Below, piece after piece: positions 55,655 to 64,000 of a DNA stretch of 64,000 nt (position 1 is the first letter of the stretch; each line of letters begins with the position of its first letter). This stretch comes from Hornefia porci. Its GTDB lineage: Bacteria; Bacillota; Clostridia; Peptostreptococcales; Anaerovoracaceae. The position numbers and the translations under genes are program-made. The notes below the pieces were generated by a model. The model worked only from the letters and a program-made list of their open reading frames with translations. It did not search any database and was not told where the DNA came from. The DNA is taken from assembly GCF_001940235.1 (NCBI RefSeq), contig NZ_MJIE01000001.1:930001-994000 (forward strand), given 5' to 3'.

Positions 55655-58297
55655 TCACCATTTAGCGGCGATACGGTTCACAATACGCTCCGCTGAATGC
55701 CCGTCGCATTTTTCCATAAACCTGTTACGGAACGCCGCCCTGTCATCCGGGTCAATCTGCGGATTCTTTAAAGCGTCAATCAGCTCCTCCTCCGAAAAGA
55801 CCTGCTGTCCCCACGCATATTCGGTCAGCCTGCGGCCGGGCTTTTTCCGCAGAAGATAGTCGTTAGCGTCGAACCAGTAATGTATCATCGGCCGTTCCAG
55901 GAGACTGTACGCGAACCCCAGGTCAGTATAATCCGTAATCAGGATGTCTGCCGCCAGCAGCAGTCCGTTGAGATCCGTTTCCCGAGACAGGTTGAGATCG
56001 AAGGATTCCACCGTTTCCCTGTCGCGAAACTCCGTCTCATCCTCCAGAAAGCTCTTTGTCCGCGGGTGCCAGCAGAGCGCCAGCACAAAATCCTCCCCAA
56101 GAGCGTCGCTGACGCGCCCGGGATTGAAATATTCAAAATCATATCCGGTCTGAACAGAGAGTCCCTGGTGGAAGGCCGGTGCGAACAGCGCCAGCTTCCG
56201 TCCCCGCAGGCGGGGATAACGGCGCTCAAGACGCTTTCTGGCCGCCAGAGCGGCATCCCTGTCGAAGAACCTGTCCGTTTCCGGAATTCCGTACTCCCGC
56301 GTCTGCGGACTGACCAGAGGTGAATGTTCCAGCAGATCCCCTCCCCGCGTATGCCAGAGGCGGATCAGCTCCTGGTTTTTCCGGAGCTCCAGTCCGTCCG
56401 TTTCCACATCGTCGTCCTCCGCAATCAGCGTCCCCGCAGTCGCATAATCCGCAGCATAGGCGACGTTGATCTGTTCGCTCTGTTCCAGCTCTGCCGCGGC
56501 CGCATCCTGCAGAACATCACCTCCTCGGTCGTTCAGGGCGTCTGCCAGAGGTCTCAGGTTCCCTCCCGGCTCATGAGCAACCACACCGAGGAACAAAGTT
56601 TTATCTGCCTGTACTCTCCGCAGCTTCCGGGCGACCCAGTAGGAATTTCCCAGAGGAAGCCCGTTCCGGTCCTTCTCTCCGGCCTCCTCCGTCCCGGAAG
56701 GCTTCAATCCCTCCGGTTCCGCCGGCGCCTTGGGTTTCTTCGGTTCGTATCCGGACTGAAGGCCGATGCGGACATTGGCGACACGCCGGTATGTCAGCTT
56801 CCCGAAGGCGGTTCCGCAGACTTGCTCCGGGCCGGCGGTTTCATCCAGTTCCTCCAGAACCTCCGTCAGGGCGCTCCTTCGGAAAAGCTTGTTGAACAGG
56901 CGACAGTCGATTTCATTGTGCCGCTCCATCACCTTCGGATTTTTCTCCGCGTTTCTGCGTCCTTTCTTTGTAAAGCAGTTATTCAGACGGTCGATACGCT
57001 CCGTCGTTCCCTCCCGGTATCCCAGAGGAAGAACGGAGATGAAGTCAACATCCAGTTTCTGCAGGTTCCGCAGCATCAGTTTGACCGTATTCTCGTTATA
57101 TATGGCGCTCCCGTCGATAATCTGCAGGCAGCGTCCCTTCGTCTGTGACGCCAGTTCTCTCAATCCGCAGTTTTCCTGATCGGCGATATACAGATTCTCT
57201 TTTTTCGCATATTCCTCCGGAACACTCTGACGATAGCAGCCGTCCAGCCGGACCTCGAAATTCGGACAGTCCTGATAGTACATGGTGTCGAGGAACCGGG
57301 AAAGCTCCTTTTCCTTCATGCCTGCGGCGACCGCCACGCTCAGATACGGATCCTGCAGGATTTCCTCTTTCGTTTTCAGTCTTCCTTCAGATTCCAGGTC
57401 TGTCATCGCCGGTTCCAATGCGGTCAGCTCTTCTTCCGTCAGTTTTTCACGATACTTCTCCGCTGTCGTCATAACCTTTGAAAGAGTCTCTTTCTCCAGA
57501 ATCCAAAGATGTCTGTAATACTCATTCACGATGGATGTACGGAATATCCTTACGTTGAGTTCTCTCTGCACAGTTTCCGACCACTTCTCTGCCAGTTTCC
57601 GAATCTCCTCCACAGCCGCCGTCAGACTGTCAAACATAGGCGCGTCCAGCCTGCTCAAAGCGCTCTTCGCCTCAAAGGGAAGTGCTCTGTGATATTCATA
57701 TACGACACGGGGGCATCCGATGATTTGCCCGCAGGCATTCAGAAAGGAATACAGGAACACTCCGTCCTCCGCATGCCGGATTTTCCTGAATCGAAGCCGG
57801 TGCTCTTCGATTACACTCCGCCGAAACATTTTGTTGCAGACGCTGAAGCTGTTTACAAACCCTATGTCTTCCTTTCGAAGCATTACCTTTTGAGACATCA
57901 TTCTGCTGTTCTTCATGATGCTTTCTCCGAAGCTCTGAATTCTGCGGAGTTCTCCCACCACGAGATCTGCTTCCCACTGCCCGGCAAGGTAGAGCATTTC
58001 TTCAAGCGCATCAGGACGAAAGTTATCGTCTCCGTCCAGAAAGGCCACGAACTCCCCTGAAGCAGCATCCAGTCCCGCGTTTCGCGCTGCGGATACACCG
58101 CGGTTTTCCTGGGTGATAACCCGGATGCAGGGATGCTTCCCCGCCAGATCCTCAAGAATCTCCGCGGAATTGTCGGTAGAGCCATCGTTAATTACAATCA
58201 GCTCAAGCTCCTCAATCCCCTGATTGATTACAGAATTCACCGCGCGTTCAATATACTTCCCGTTGTTATACGTCGGTAAAATTACTGAAATATCCAA
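55655..58297 (-). CDS. Family 2 glycosyltransferase fused to TagF-like polyol transferase domain
   Basis: An 880-residue protein. TTG at 58297 follows AAGGAG by seven bases and directly precedes DISVILPTYNNGKYIERAVN; the upstream ATG has no site. Residues 1-220: GT-A family 2 fold (INDGSTDNSAEIL, FLDGDDNFRPD). A middle region (about 320-560) looks like a second, degenerate GT2-like part. Residues about 590-880 match TagF-like transferases: ELIRLWHTRGGDLLEHS, GIPETDRFFD, LALFAPAFHQG, ILITDYTDLGFAYSLLERPMIHYW (in parts), KCDGHSAERIVN. Usual catalytic WHG is WHT here. It would decorate and extend a wall polymer. Confidence 0.87.
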   Translation of the reverse strand: MDISVILPTYNNGKYIERAVNSVINQGIEELELIVINDGSTDNSAEILEDLAGKHPCIRVITQENRGVSAARNAGLDAASGEFVAFLDGDDNFRPDALEEMLYLAGQWEADLVVGELRRIQSFGESIMKNSRMMSQKVMLRKEDIGFVNSFSVCNKMFRRSVIEEHRLRFRKIRHAEDGVFLYSFLNACGQIIGCPRVVYEYHRALPFEAKSALSRLDAPMFDSLTAAVEEIRKLAEKWSETVQRELNVRIFRTSIVNEYYRHLWILEKETLSKVMTTAEKYREKLTEEELTALEPAMTDLESEGRLKTKEEILQDPYLSVAVAAGMKEKELSRFLDTMYYQDCPNFEVRLDGCYRQSVPEEYAKKENLYIADQENCGLRELASQTKGRCLQIIDGSAIYNENTVKLMLRNLQKLDVDFISVLPLGYREGTTERIDRLNNCFTKKGRRNAEKNPKVMERHNEIDCRLFNKLFRRSALTEVLEELDETAGPEQVCGTAFGKLTYRRVANVRIGLQSGYEPKKPKAPAEPEGLKPSGTEEAGEKDRNGLPLGNSYWVARKLRRVQADKTLFLGVVAHEPGGNLRPLADALNDRGGDVLQDAAAAELEQSEQINVAYAADYATAGTLIAEDDDVETDGLELRKNQELIRLWHTRGGDLLEHSPLVSPQTREYGIPETDRFFDRDAALAARKRLERRYPRLRGRKLALFAPAFHQGLSVQTGYDFEYFNPGRVSDALGEDFVLALCWHPRTKSFLEDETEFRDRETVESFDLNLSRETDLNGLLLAADILITDYTDLGFAYSLLERPMIHYWFDANDYLLRKKPGRRLTEYAWGQQVFSEEELIDALKNPQIDPDDRAAFRNRFMEKCDGHSAERIVNRIAAKW

Positions 58298-58473
58298 AAT
58301 CCCACTCCTTCTGTATTTCGTGAAACCGCTGCTCCACAGTTCCACTCAACTGTTTTCCCCTTATGCAAAAACGAACTAAATAAATGTGCTCAGCAGCGCT
58401 GCCGGCAGACCGTTGTCTGTCAGCGCCTGTTGCGTCCGGCAGGGCTCAATGAGCATATGCAAATCGCCTTTTC
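58298..58473 (-). ncRNA. Structured 5' leader of the fused glycosyltransferase gene
   Basis: From the predicted start near 58467 to the TTG lie about 170 untranslated bases. The first 80 fold into a long stem: TGCTCA...TGAGCA closes (58387-58392 with 58450-58455), CTGCCGG/CCGGCAG stacks inside, and CAGAC/GTCTG caps. No riboswitch class is recognised. Confidence 0.45.
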
Positions 58474-58502
58474 AGTATACCATAATTTTTCAATTCACCC
58501 AA
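58474..58502 (-). promoter_or_regulatory. Promoter of the fused glycosyltransferase gene
   Basis: Minus strand: TTGGGT (58497-58502), 17 bases, extended -10 TGGTATACT (TATACT at 58474-58479). Confidence 0.6.
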
Positions 58503-58508
58503 TAGAAA

Positions 58509-58529
58509 ATCCCCGGCAAAGCCGGGGAT
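58509..58529 (-). terminator. Terminator of the acyl-CoA dehydrogenase/etf operon
   Basis: Perfect 9-bp stem ATCCCCGGC/GCCGGGGAT with a 3-base loop, then TTTCTATT on the minus strand, 24 bases after the etfA stop. Confidence 0.88.
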
Positions 58530-58552
58530 CGGTAAGCATTTAACGAACTTTA

Positions 58553-59860
58553 TCAGTTCTTCTTGGTCGCTGCGTCGTGGAGGTCCTCTGCCTTATCCCA
58601 CTCTGCGATGATTTCCGGAATAACCTTATACAGGTCTCCTACGATACCATAGTCCGCAACCTCGAAGATCGGAGCATCCGGATCCTTGTTGATCGCGACG
58701 ATGATGTCGGAGGTCTGCATTCCGGCCAGGTGCTGGATCGCACCGGAGATTCCGCAGGCGAAATAGATTTTCGGCTTAACGGTGGTACCGGTCTGTCCAA
58801 CCTGATGAGAATGATCGATCCATCCTGCGTCGACTGCCGCACGGGAAGAACCTACAACGCCGCCGACTTTGTCAGCAAACTTCTTGATCAGTTCAAATCC
58901 TGAAGCATCGCCCAGACCACGTCCGCCGGAGCAGATGATGTCAGCGTCCGTCAGTGAAACCATTTCCTTAGCGGATTTAACAACATCGACAATCTGAACA
59001 TGGATATCGGACTCGGAGATCTCCGGCTTGACGTTGATGATCTCGCCGGTCGCTCCCTCTACCTTTTCTCTCTTCTGCATTACGCCGGGGCGTACTGTGG
59101 ACATCTGCGGTCTTGTCTTCGGGCAGATGATGGTCGCCATCAGGTTTCCGCCGAAAGCAGGACGTGTCTGCTTGATTCCTGTGGAAGGATCATTCGGATC
59201 CAGAGTGGAGGTGTCCAGAGTGGTCTTCTTCTTTGCGAAGTCGATGTAGCTGGAAACCTTGACGTCCAGTCTGGTGCAGTCCGCGGTCAGACCGGTGTTG
59301 CATCTCGCGGCGATTCTCGGAGCCAGGTCGCGTCCGATATGGGTCGCACCGTACAGAACGATTTCCGGCTTGTATACGTCGATAGCATCGGTGATAACCT
59401 TGGTGTAGGCATCTGTGGTGTAGTGCTCCAGAAGCGGATCCTGGATCATGTAGACCTTGTCGGCACCGTACTCGAAGCACTCGGAAGCCAGGTGGTCGAT
59501 GTTGTTTCCGACCAGAACTGCGCATACCTGCGTGTCCTCGCTGATTTCCTTCGCCAGTCTGTAGCCTTCGCCGATCAGCTCAAGGGCAACGTTCATCAGT
59601 TTGCCGTCTCTCTGCTCAGCGTAAACCCAGATGTGCTTGTAAGCGGAAAGGTCAACCGCTCCGCCGACCTGAACTTCTTTAATCGCGCCGAATTTGCAGG
59701 ATGTCAGACACTGGTTACAGAAATTGCACTTGTCATTCACCTTGCAGACTCTGCCGAGCTTATTTCCATCATAAGGCTCAAACTCGAAGGCGTCATATGG
59801 GCAGGCTTTGAAGCAAAGTCCGCAACCGGTACATTTTTCTTTTATAATTTCAATAGCCAT
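58553..59860 (-). CDS. etfA: Electron-transfer flavoprotein alpha subunit with N-terminal 2x[4Fe-4S] ferredoxin domain
   Basis: Residues 5-60 hold two four-cysteine sets: [12 protein letters not shown] and [11 protein letters not shown] with neighbouring Cys, a ferredoxin-like domain not found in simple EtfA. The EtfA part follows: [25 protein letters not shown] (in part), [20 protein letters not shown], and the FAD-binding [25 protein letters not shown] (in part), [14 protein letters not shown]. The same extra domain occurs in CarE of the Acetobacterium caffeyl-CoA reductase and in lactate-dehydrogenase Etf, which bifurcate electrons. It is the last gene of the operon. Confidence 0.94.
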   Translation of the reverse strand: MAIEIIKEKCTGCGLCFKACPYDAFEFEPYDGNKLGRVCKVNDKCNFCNQCLTSCKFGAIKEVQVGGAVDLSAYKHIWVYAEQRDGKLMNVALELIGEGYRLAKEISEDTQVCAVLVGNNIDHLASECFEYGADKVYMIQDPLLEHYTTDAYTKVITDAIDVYKPEIVLYGATHIGRDLAPRIAARCNTGLTADCTRLDVKVSSYIDFAKKKTTLDTSTLDPNDPSTGIKQTRPAFGGNLMATIICPKTRPQMSTVRPGVMQKREKVEGATGEIINVKPEISESDIHVQIVDVVKSAKEMVSLTDADIICSGGRGLGDASGFELIKKFADKVGGVVGSSRAAVDAGWIDHSHQVGQTGTTVKPKIYFACGISGAIQHLAGMQTSDIIVAINKDPDAPIFEVADYGIVGDLYKVIPEIIAEWDKAEDLHDAATKKN

Positions 59861-59875
59861 TGTTACTCCTCCTCA

Positions 59876-60670
59876 CTAGATGACTTGCTTTTCCTTGAGA
59901 TTTACCAGCAGTTCGTCAGCGATTTCCTTCTCGGTATCGCCTTCCAGAATCACGCCCTTGCCCTTCGGAGCAGGTGTGAAGGATCTGAATACGTTTGTCG
60001 GAGAAGCCTCCAGACCTACTGTGTTCAGGTCAACCTCGATATCCTTTGCGTTCCATGTAGTCATCTTCTTCTCGCCGAAGATTCCGGACATCGACATGTA
60101 TCTTGGCTCGTTCAGTTCTTTAATCGCGGTCAGCATGCAGGGAGTCTGCAGCTTGATCACTTCATAGCCGTCTTCCAGCTGTCTCTTGACCGTGATGTTC
60201 TTCAGATCATCATCGATCTCGAAATCCTCAACATAGGTAACCTGCGGCAGACCGAGTTTCTCAGCCAGCTGCGGTCCGACCTGCGCGGTGTCTCCGTCGA
60301 TCGCCTGACGTCCTGCCCACAGAAGGTCAAAGTCTCCGACCTTTCTGACTGCTGCTTCCAGAGTGTTGGAAGTCGCCCAGGTGTCGGAACCGCCGACCGC
60401 TCTGTCGGATACCAGGATGCCTTCGTCAGCGCCCATCGCGATGCACTCGAACAGCAGATCGTTTGCCTGAGGAGGTCCCATGGTGATTACTGTGATATGA
60501 GTATCAGGATACTTGTCCTTGATCTTCAAAGCTTCTTCCAGCGCGTTCGCATCGTCATTGTTCAGAATGCTCGGCACGCCTTCTCTGATCAGAGTACCAG
60601 TCTTGGGGTTAATCTTGATAACGTTCGTATCCGGTACCTGTTTTGCGCATACGATAATCTTGAATGCCAT
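59876..60670 (-). CDS. etfB: Electron-transfer flavoprotein beta subunit
   Basis: EtfB partner of EtfA (264 residues). MAFKIIVCAKQVPDTNVIKI is the family start; VITMGPPQANDLLFECIAMGADEGILVSD (in parts), LLWAGRQAIDGDTAQVGPQLAE and LPQVTYVEDFEID follow. The block AGRQAIDGDTAQVGP is the FAD/AMP contact seen in bifurcating Etfs. It sits 15 bases before etfA and 19 after the dehydrogenase. Confidence 0.95.
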   Translation of the reverse strand: MAFKIIVCAKQVPDTNVIKINPKTGTLIREGVPSILNNDDANALEEALKIKDKYPDTHITVITMGPPQANDLLFECIAMGADEGILVSDRAVGGSDTWATSNTLEAAVRKVGDFDLLWAGRQAIDGDTAQVGPQLAEKLGLPQVTYVEDFEIDDDLKNITVKRQLEDGYEVIKLQTPCMLTAIKELNEPRYMSMSGIFGEKKMTTWNAKDIEVDLNTVGLEASPTNVFRSFTPAPKGKGVILEGDTEKEIADELLVNLKEKQVI

Positions 60671-60689
60671 TTCTATTTCCTCCTACTTT

Positions 60690-61835
60690 TTATTTCCCGA
60701 AAGTGTTAGCAGCAATTACGATCTTCTGAACTTCAGAGGTGCCCTCATAGATTTCGGTGATCTTGGCGTCTCTCATCATTCTTTCAACCGGATAGTCTGC
60801 AGTGTATCCATATCCGCCGTGGAACTGTACACACTTTGTCGTTACCTTCATTGCAGTCTCAGCAGCAAACAGCTTCGCCATGGCAGCGGCCTCACCGTAC
60901 TTCGCATGCTGATCCTCGAGGAACGCGGCTTTGTAAACCAGCAGTCTCGCAGCCTCGATTCTGGTCTTCAGATCCGCCATCTCAAACTGGAGCGCCTCCA
61001 TCTGAGACAGCTTCTTGCCGAACTGCTTTCTCGCCTTCATGTAATCTACGGTTACATCAAACGCGCCCTGCGCGATTCCCAGCGCCTGGGAAGCGATTCC
61101 GATACGGCCGCCGTCCAGTGTGGACAGAGCGATCTTGAAGCCGTCGCCGACCTCGCCCAGCAGTCTGTCCTTCGGGATTCTGCAGTTCTGGAAAATAAGC
61201 TCTGTGGTGGAGGAAGCGTGGATACCCATCTTGTCCTCGGTCTTTCCGATGGAGAAGCCCGGGTCACCCTTCTCTACGATGAAGGAACTGATTCCGCCGT
61301 GTGTTCCCTTCTTCTTGTCTGTCATCGCCATAACAACAAATGTGCTGGCATATCCGCCGTTGGTGATGAATACCTTGGCTCCGTCGAGAACCCACTCGTC
61401 TCCGTCCAGGACAGCTCTCGTCTGCTGTCCGGCAGCGTCGGTTCCTGCGTTTGGCTCAGTCAGACCGAATGCACCGATCTTTCTTCCGGAAAGAAGATCC
61501 GGCAGGTACTTCTGCTTCTGCTCTTCTGTACCATATGCGTAGATCGGCCAGCAGCACAGGGATGTATGCGCAGATACGATAACGCCCGTCGACGCACATA
61601 CTCTGGAGAGCTCCTCAACAGTAATCGCATAGGATACTTCATCTCCGCCTGCTCCGCCATACTCAGTAGGGAACGGAATGCCCATCATGCCGTACTTCGC
61701 CATCTTAGCGACAGTTTCCTCAGGGAATCTGTGCTCTTTGTCGATGTCAGCCGCCAATGGTTCAACTTCGTTAGTGGCAAACTCTCTTACCATTTTCCTT
61801 ACGAATTCCTGTTCCTTCGTCAGTTGAAAGTTCAT
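60690..61835 (-). CDS. Acyl-CoA dehydrogenase (short/medium chain)
   Basis: A 381-residue flavoprotein. GAFGLTEPNAGTDAAGQQTRA and VFITNGGYASTFVVMAMT are the FAD/substrate blocks; QFHGGYGYTADYPVERMMRDAKITEIYEGTSEVQ (in parts) contains the catalytic Glu in IYEGTSE. Starts MNFQLTKEQEFVRKMV. With Etf it would reduce an enoyl-CoA with NADH while reducing ferredoxin. No thiolase, crotonase or hydroxyacyl-CoA dehydrogenase adjoins, so the substrate could be butyryl- or another acyl-CoA. ATG follows AAGGAGGC. Confidence 0.94.
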   Translation of the reverse strand: MNFQLTKEQEFVRKMVREFATNEVEPLAADIDKEHRFPEETVAKMAKYGMMGIPFPTEYGGAGGDEVSYAITVEELSRVCASTGVIVSAHTSLCCWPIYAYGTEEQKQKYLPDLLSGRKIGAFGLTEPNAGTDAAGQQTRAVLDGDEWVLDGAKVFITNGGYASTFVVMAMTDKKKGTHGGISSFIVEKGDPGFSIGKTEDKMGIHASSTTELIFQNCRIPKDRLLGEVGDGFKIALSTLDGGRIGIASQALGIAQGAFDVTVDYMKARKQFGKKLSQMEALQFEMADLKTRIEAARLLVYKAAFLEDQHAKYGEAAAMAKLFAAETAMKVTTKCVQFHGGYGYTADYPVERMMRDAKITEIYEGTSEVQKIVIAANTFGK

Positions 61836-62062
61836 GTAAATGCCTCCTTAAATTATAATAACGGTCCCTATCCCACAGGGAGGTTTTTAACCGTTTAACT
61901 TTAGCCAGATGAACGCACGCAAAAAAAATGCGAAAATTCTGCGGACGCACAAATGCACCATCTATAGTTAACCACGAATGTATACTTTTTGCAAGTGATT
62001 TTTGCCATTTTGAAGGGCATGAATCTTCAGAATTCCGATGATGCGCAAACGAATCACCCGGT

Positions 62063-62099
62063 AATTTTGCGAAGTGTGTTTTATAAACTTTGCAAAATT
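62063..62099. repeat. 12-bp inverted repeat (AATTTTGCGAAG / CTTTGCAAAATT)
   Basis: The arms match at 11 of 12 positions around a 13-base centre. It lies four bases from the large palindrome. Confidence 0.75.
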
Positions 62100-62102
62100 G
62101 AT

Positions 62103-62130
62103 ATATTTGAAAAATGCATTTTTCAAATAT
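62103..62130. repeat. Perfect 28-bp AT-rich palindrome
   Basis: ATATTTGAAAAATG followed directly by its exact complement, with no spacer. It lies 61 bases after the thiI stop and 268 before the dehydrogenase. No long T run follows on the minus strand, so an operator or a poor terminator are both possible. Confidence 0.88.
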
Positions 62131-62190
62131 CAGTCCATAAACAGACGTAAAAAGACGTTCTCTCAATCCCCGGCCGCGGATACGGGCAAA

Positions 62191-63375
62191 TCATCTCGCG
62201 TCGATACGGACAATCTCCTCAGACTTCACCGCAGCGTCCACCAGACCTTCCACGTCCAGAAGCGCCTCTGACGCTTCAATCTGCGCCAGTCTGGGCTTTG
62301 TTGAAGGATGTTTGGGCAGGAACACCGTACAGCAGTCCTCGTAAGGCTCGATGGATTTTTCGTAGGTTCCGATCTCCATAGCCTTATCCATGATATCCAC
62401 CTTGTCCATGGCGATCAGAGGACGCATCACCGGCATCTGCACGCAGGCGTCAGTCACCACCAGGGCTTCCGCCGTCTGACTGGCCACCTGACCCAGATTT
62501 TCCCCGGTAATCAGCATCATGCATCCGCTGCGCCGGGCGATTTTCTCGCCTATGCGCATCATGAACCGCCGCACCAGAATCGTGGTCTCCTCCTCCGGGC
62601 AGTTCTGTACGATCTGCTCCTGAATCGGCAGCAGATTAATCACATGCATTTTCATCCGGCCGCAGTAGGACGCCACGATGCCGACCAGTTCCTCCACTTT
62701 CTGCTGTGCCCGCGGACTTGTGTAGGGATAGCTGTGAAAATGCAGCGCCTCGATGACCATTCCCCGCTTTGCCATCATCCACGCCGCCACAGGCGAATCA
62801 ATGCCGCCCGACAGCAGAACCAGTCCCTTCCCGTTAGTGCCCAGCGGCAGTCCTCCAAAGCCCCGGATCTTTTCGTCATAGAGATAGGTCCGGTCTCTGC
62901 GGAGATCCACGAACAGCTTGCAGTCCGGCTCATGGACGTCCACCTTCAGCACCTTACATCCGATCAGAACGCTTGCGCCGATAATCCGGGCAATCTCAGG
63001 CGACTTGACCGGAAACGTCTTATCCGCCCGTTTCGCCTCTACCTTAAAGGTCCGGATTCCCCGCTCCCTGATCTGCTGCTTCATGAAGTCCACCGCCGTT
63101 TCGCCGATGGCGTCCAGATCGCTGGGTGCTTCCACCGCAGGGCTGATGGAGGACACGCCGAACACTCTGGACACCTGCCGGATGATTTCCTCCGAATCCA
63201 GTTCTTTCGGACTGCGGACAAAGATAAGTCCCTCGTGCCGTTTAACCTCCACGCCTTCGTAATCCTTCAGATTCCTGCGGATCCGTTCCGCCAGCGTCTT
63301 CTCAAAATACGGTTTGTTCATCCCCTTCAGCGCGACCTCGCCGCACCGGACGATAAAAATATTTTTCTCGTTCAT
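62191..63375 (-). CDS. thiI: tRNA 4-thiouridine synthase ThiI (without rhodanese domain)
   Basis: Makes s4U8 in tRNA. The N-terminal NFLD and THUMP domains (about 1-165) are followed by the PP-loop ATPase with LLSGGIDSPVAAWMM (SGGxDS), then ITGENLGQVASQTAEAL and RPLIAMDK. The C-terminal rhodanese domain of E. coli ThiI is absent, as in most Firmicutes (394 residues). Sulfur would come straight from the cysteine desulfurase upstream. ATG at 63375 follows that gene's TAA with no gap. Confidence 0.96.
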   Translation of the reverse strand: MNEKNIFIVRCGEVALKGMNKPYFEKTLAERIRRNLKDYEGVEVKRHEGLIFVRSPKELDSEEIIRQVSRVFGVSSISPAVEAPSDLDAIGETAVDFMKQQIRERGIRTFKVEAKRADKTFPVKSPEIARIIGASVLIGCKVLKVDVHEPDCKLFVDLRRDRTYLYDEKIRGFGGLPLGTNGKGLVLLSGGIDSPVAAWMMAKRGMVIEALHFHSYPYTSPRAQQKVEELVGIVASYCGRMKMHVINLLPIQEQIVQNCPEEETTILVRRFMMRIGEKIARRSGCMMLITGENLGQVASQTAEALVVTDACVQMPVMRPLIAMDKVDIMDKAMEIGTYEKSIEPYEDCCTVFLPKHPSTKPRLAQIEASEALLDVEGLVDAAVKSEEIVRIDAR

Positions 63376-64000
63376 TTACCGAAAACTCCCTAATCTTCTG
63401 AACCGGCTCACCGCCGCTGTCAGGCGGTCGAGCACCACGTCCATCTCTTCTGCGGTGTTGTAACGACTGAAGCTGAAGCGAATCGCGCCCTCGATTTCCT
63501 TCGGCGAGAGCCCCATGGCGCTCAGCACATGACTCCTGCCTTTTTTGTTGGAAGAGCACGCCGATCCGGTCGATACATAGATCTCATCCTCCTCCAGTGT
63601 GTGCAGAAGCACCTCTCCGCGGGTTCCGAGAAAGCTGACGTTCAGCACTGACGCGACCCCGTCCTCCGGAGAATTCACCCGGATATCCGGAATCTGCTCA
63701 CGGATTCCCTTCAGAAGATATGTCCTTACCGCGGCCATCTTTTCCGCGGATTCCCTCTCCAGCAGCCGGCACGCCTCGCCGAGACCCGCGATTCCCGGCA
63801 CATTCTCCGTGCCGGACCTCATGTTTTTCTCCTGGCCGCCTCCCGGCAGCAGCGGCGGAAGATGCGTTCCCTTTCTGATGTACAGTGCGCCGGTTCCCTT
63901 AGGTCCGTGAATTTTGTGACCGCTGACTGTAATGAAATCTGCACCGATCCCGGCTAGAGGGAGCTTTCCCAGCGCCTGTACAGCATCTGTATGGAACAAA
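63376..64000 (-). CDS. Cysteine desulfurase (NifS/NifZ type), partial at right edge
   Basis: Open to the window edge; about 207 C-terminal residues are visible. TVSGHKIHGPKGTGALYIR carries the PLP-binding Lys (SGHKIHGPKG) and STGSACSSNKKGRSHVL the active Cys. It supplies persulfide sulfur. Direct coupling to thiI matches the NifZ-ThiI pair of B. subtilis. No iscU or iscR is seen on this side. Confidence 0.93.
   Translation of the reverse strand, partial: LFHTDAVQALGKLPLAGIGADFITVSGHKIHGPKGTGALYIRKGTHLPPLLPGGGQEKNMRSGTENVPGIAGLGEACRLLERESAEKMAAVRTYLLKGIREQIPDIRVNSPEDGVASVLNVSFLGTRGEVLLHTLEEDEIYVSTGSACSSNKKGRSHVLSAMGLSPKEIEGAIRFSFSRYNTAEEMDVVLDRLTAAVSRFRRLGSFR

Larger units (their letters stand above)
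61836..62190. other. Intergenic region with promoter of the dehydrogenase operon
   Basis: On the minus strand TTGCAA (61990-61995) is followed 17-18 bases on by TTAACTA, a fair -35/-10 pair about 130 bases before the dehydrogenase start. A loose hairpin AACGGT...ACCGTT lies at 61860-61896. The thiI side holds the inverted repeats listed next. No gene seen. Confidence 0.5.

Overview
The window looks like chromosome from an anaerobic Firmicute, class Clostridia. The reasons are the Shine-Dalgarno sites of the AGGAGG type, the DivIVA-YggT-SepF-YggS cluster, the ylxM-ffh-rpsP-khpA-rimM-trmD operon, Gram-positive teichoic-acid genes, an acyl-CoA dehydrogenase/EtfBA cluster whose EtfA carries a ferredoxin domain, and Lachnospiraceae-type conjugative-element genes. 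I cannot name the genus from this sequence.

Region 1 (1-14,700) is a decayed accessory island, mostly on the minus strand. From left to right it holds: an ImmA/IrrE-type metallopeptidase gene running off the left edge; a type I restriction gene hsdR broken by a complete IS with a 6-bp target duplication and by a one-base frameshift; the 3' stub of hsdS cut by a second IS; a truncated IS110-type transposase; and the remains of an integrative conjugative element (DUF5688 protein, VirB6-like protein with an amber stop, a VirB2-like protein with a late frameshift, and the C-terminal stub of the coupling protein). Inside the conjugation genes sits a 1.5-kb module with one DUF4143 AAA-type ATPase gene, preceded by four repeated 12-mers and flanked by two copies of a 57-bp sequence. 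An ORF6N-domain protein closes the region.

Region 2 (14,900-22,600) is translation machinery on the minus strand: rpsB-tsf, then an rrn operon read 16S - tRNA-Ala - 23S - 5S - tRNA-Glu from a clear sigma-A promoter to a clear terminator.

Region 3 (22,600-41,700) is core genome: a stand-alone LytTR regulator, rpoZ-gmk-yicC, divergent rqcH, a small alarmone synthetase, rluD-lspA-divIVA-yggT-sepF-yggS-hlyD-like, the trmD/ffh operon, sppA, and a plus-strand GntR/ABC-transporter operon with a palindromic operator over its promoter.

Region 4 (41,700-58,500) is a cell-envelope block. It has an LCP ligase, the TagGH exporter, TagD (CDP-glycerol), TarI/TarJ (CDP-ribitol), four TagB/TagF/TarL-like polyol-phosphate transferases, a polysaccharide deacetylase and a large glycosyltransferase fused to a fifth TagF-like domain. 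Together they would make, elaborate, export and attach a teichoic-acid-like polymer that may contain both polyols.

Region 5 (58,500-64,000) holds acyl-CoA dehydrogenase-etfB-etfA, then thiI and a cysteine desulfurase (tRNA thiolation), the last gene running off the right edge.
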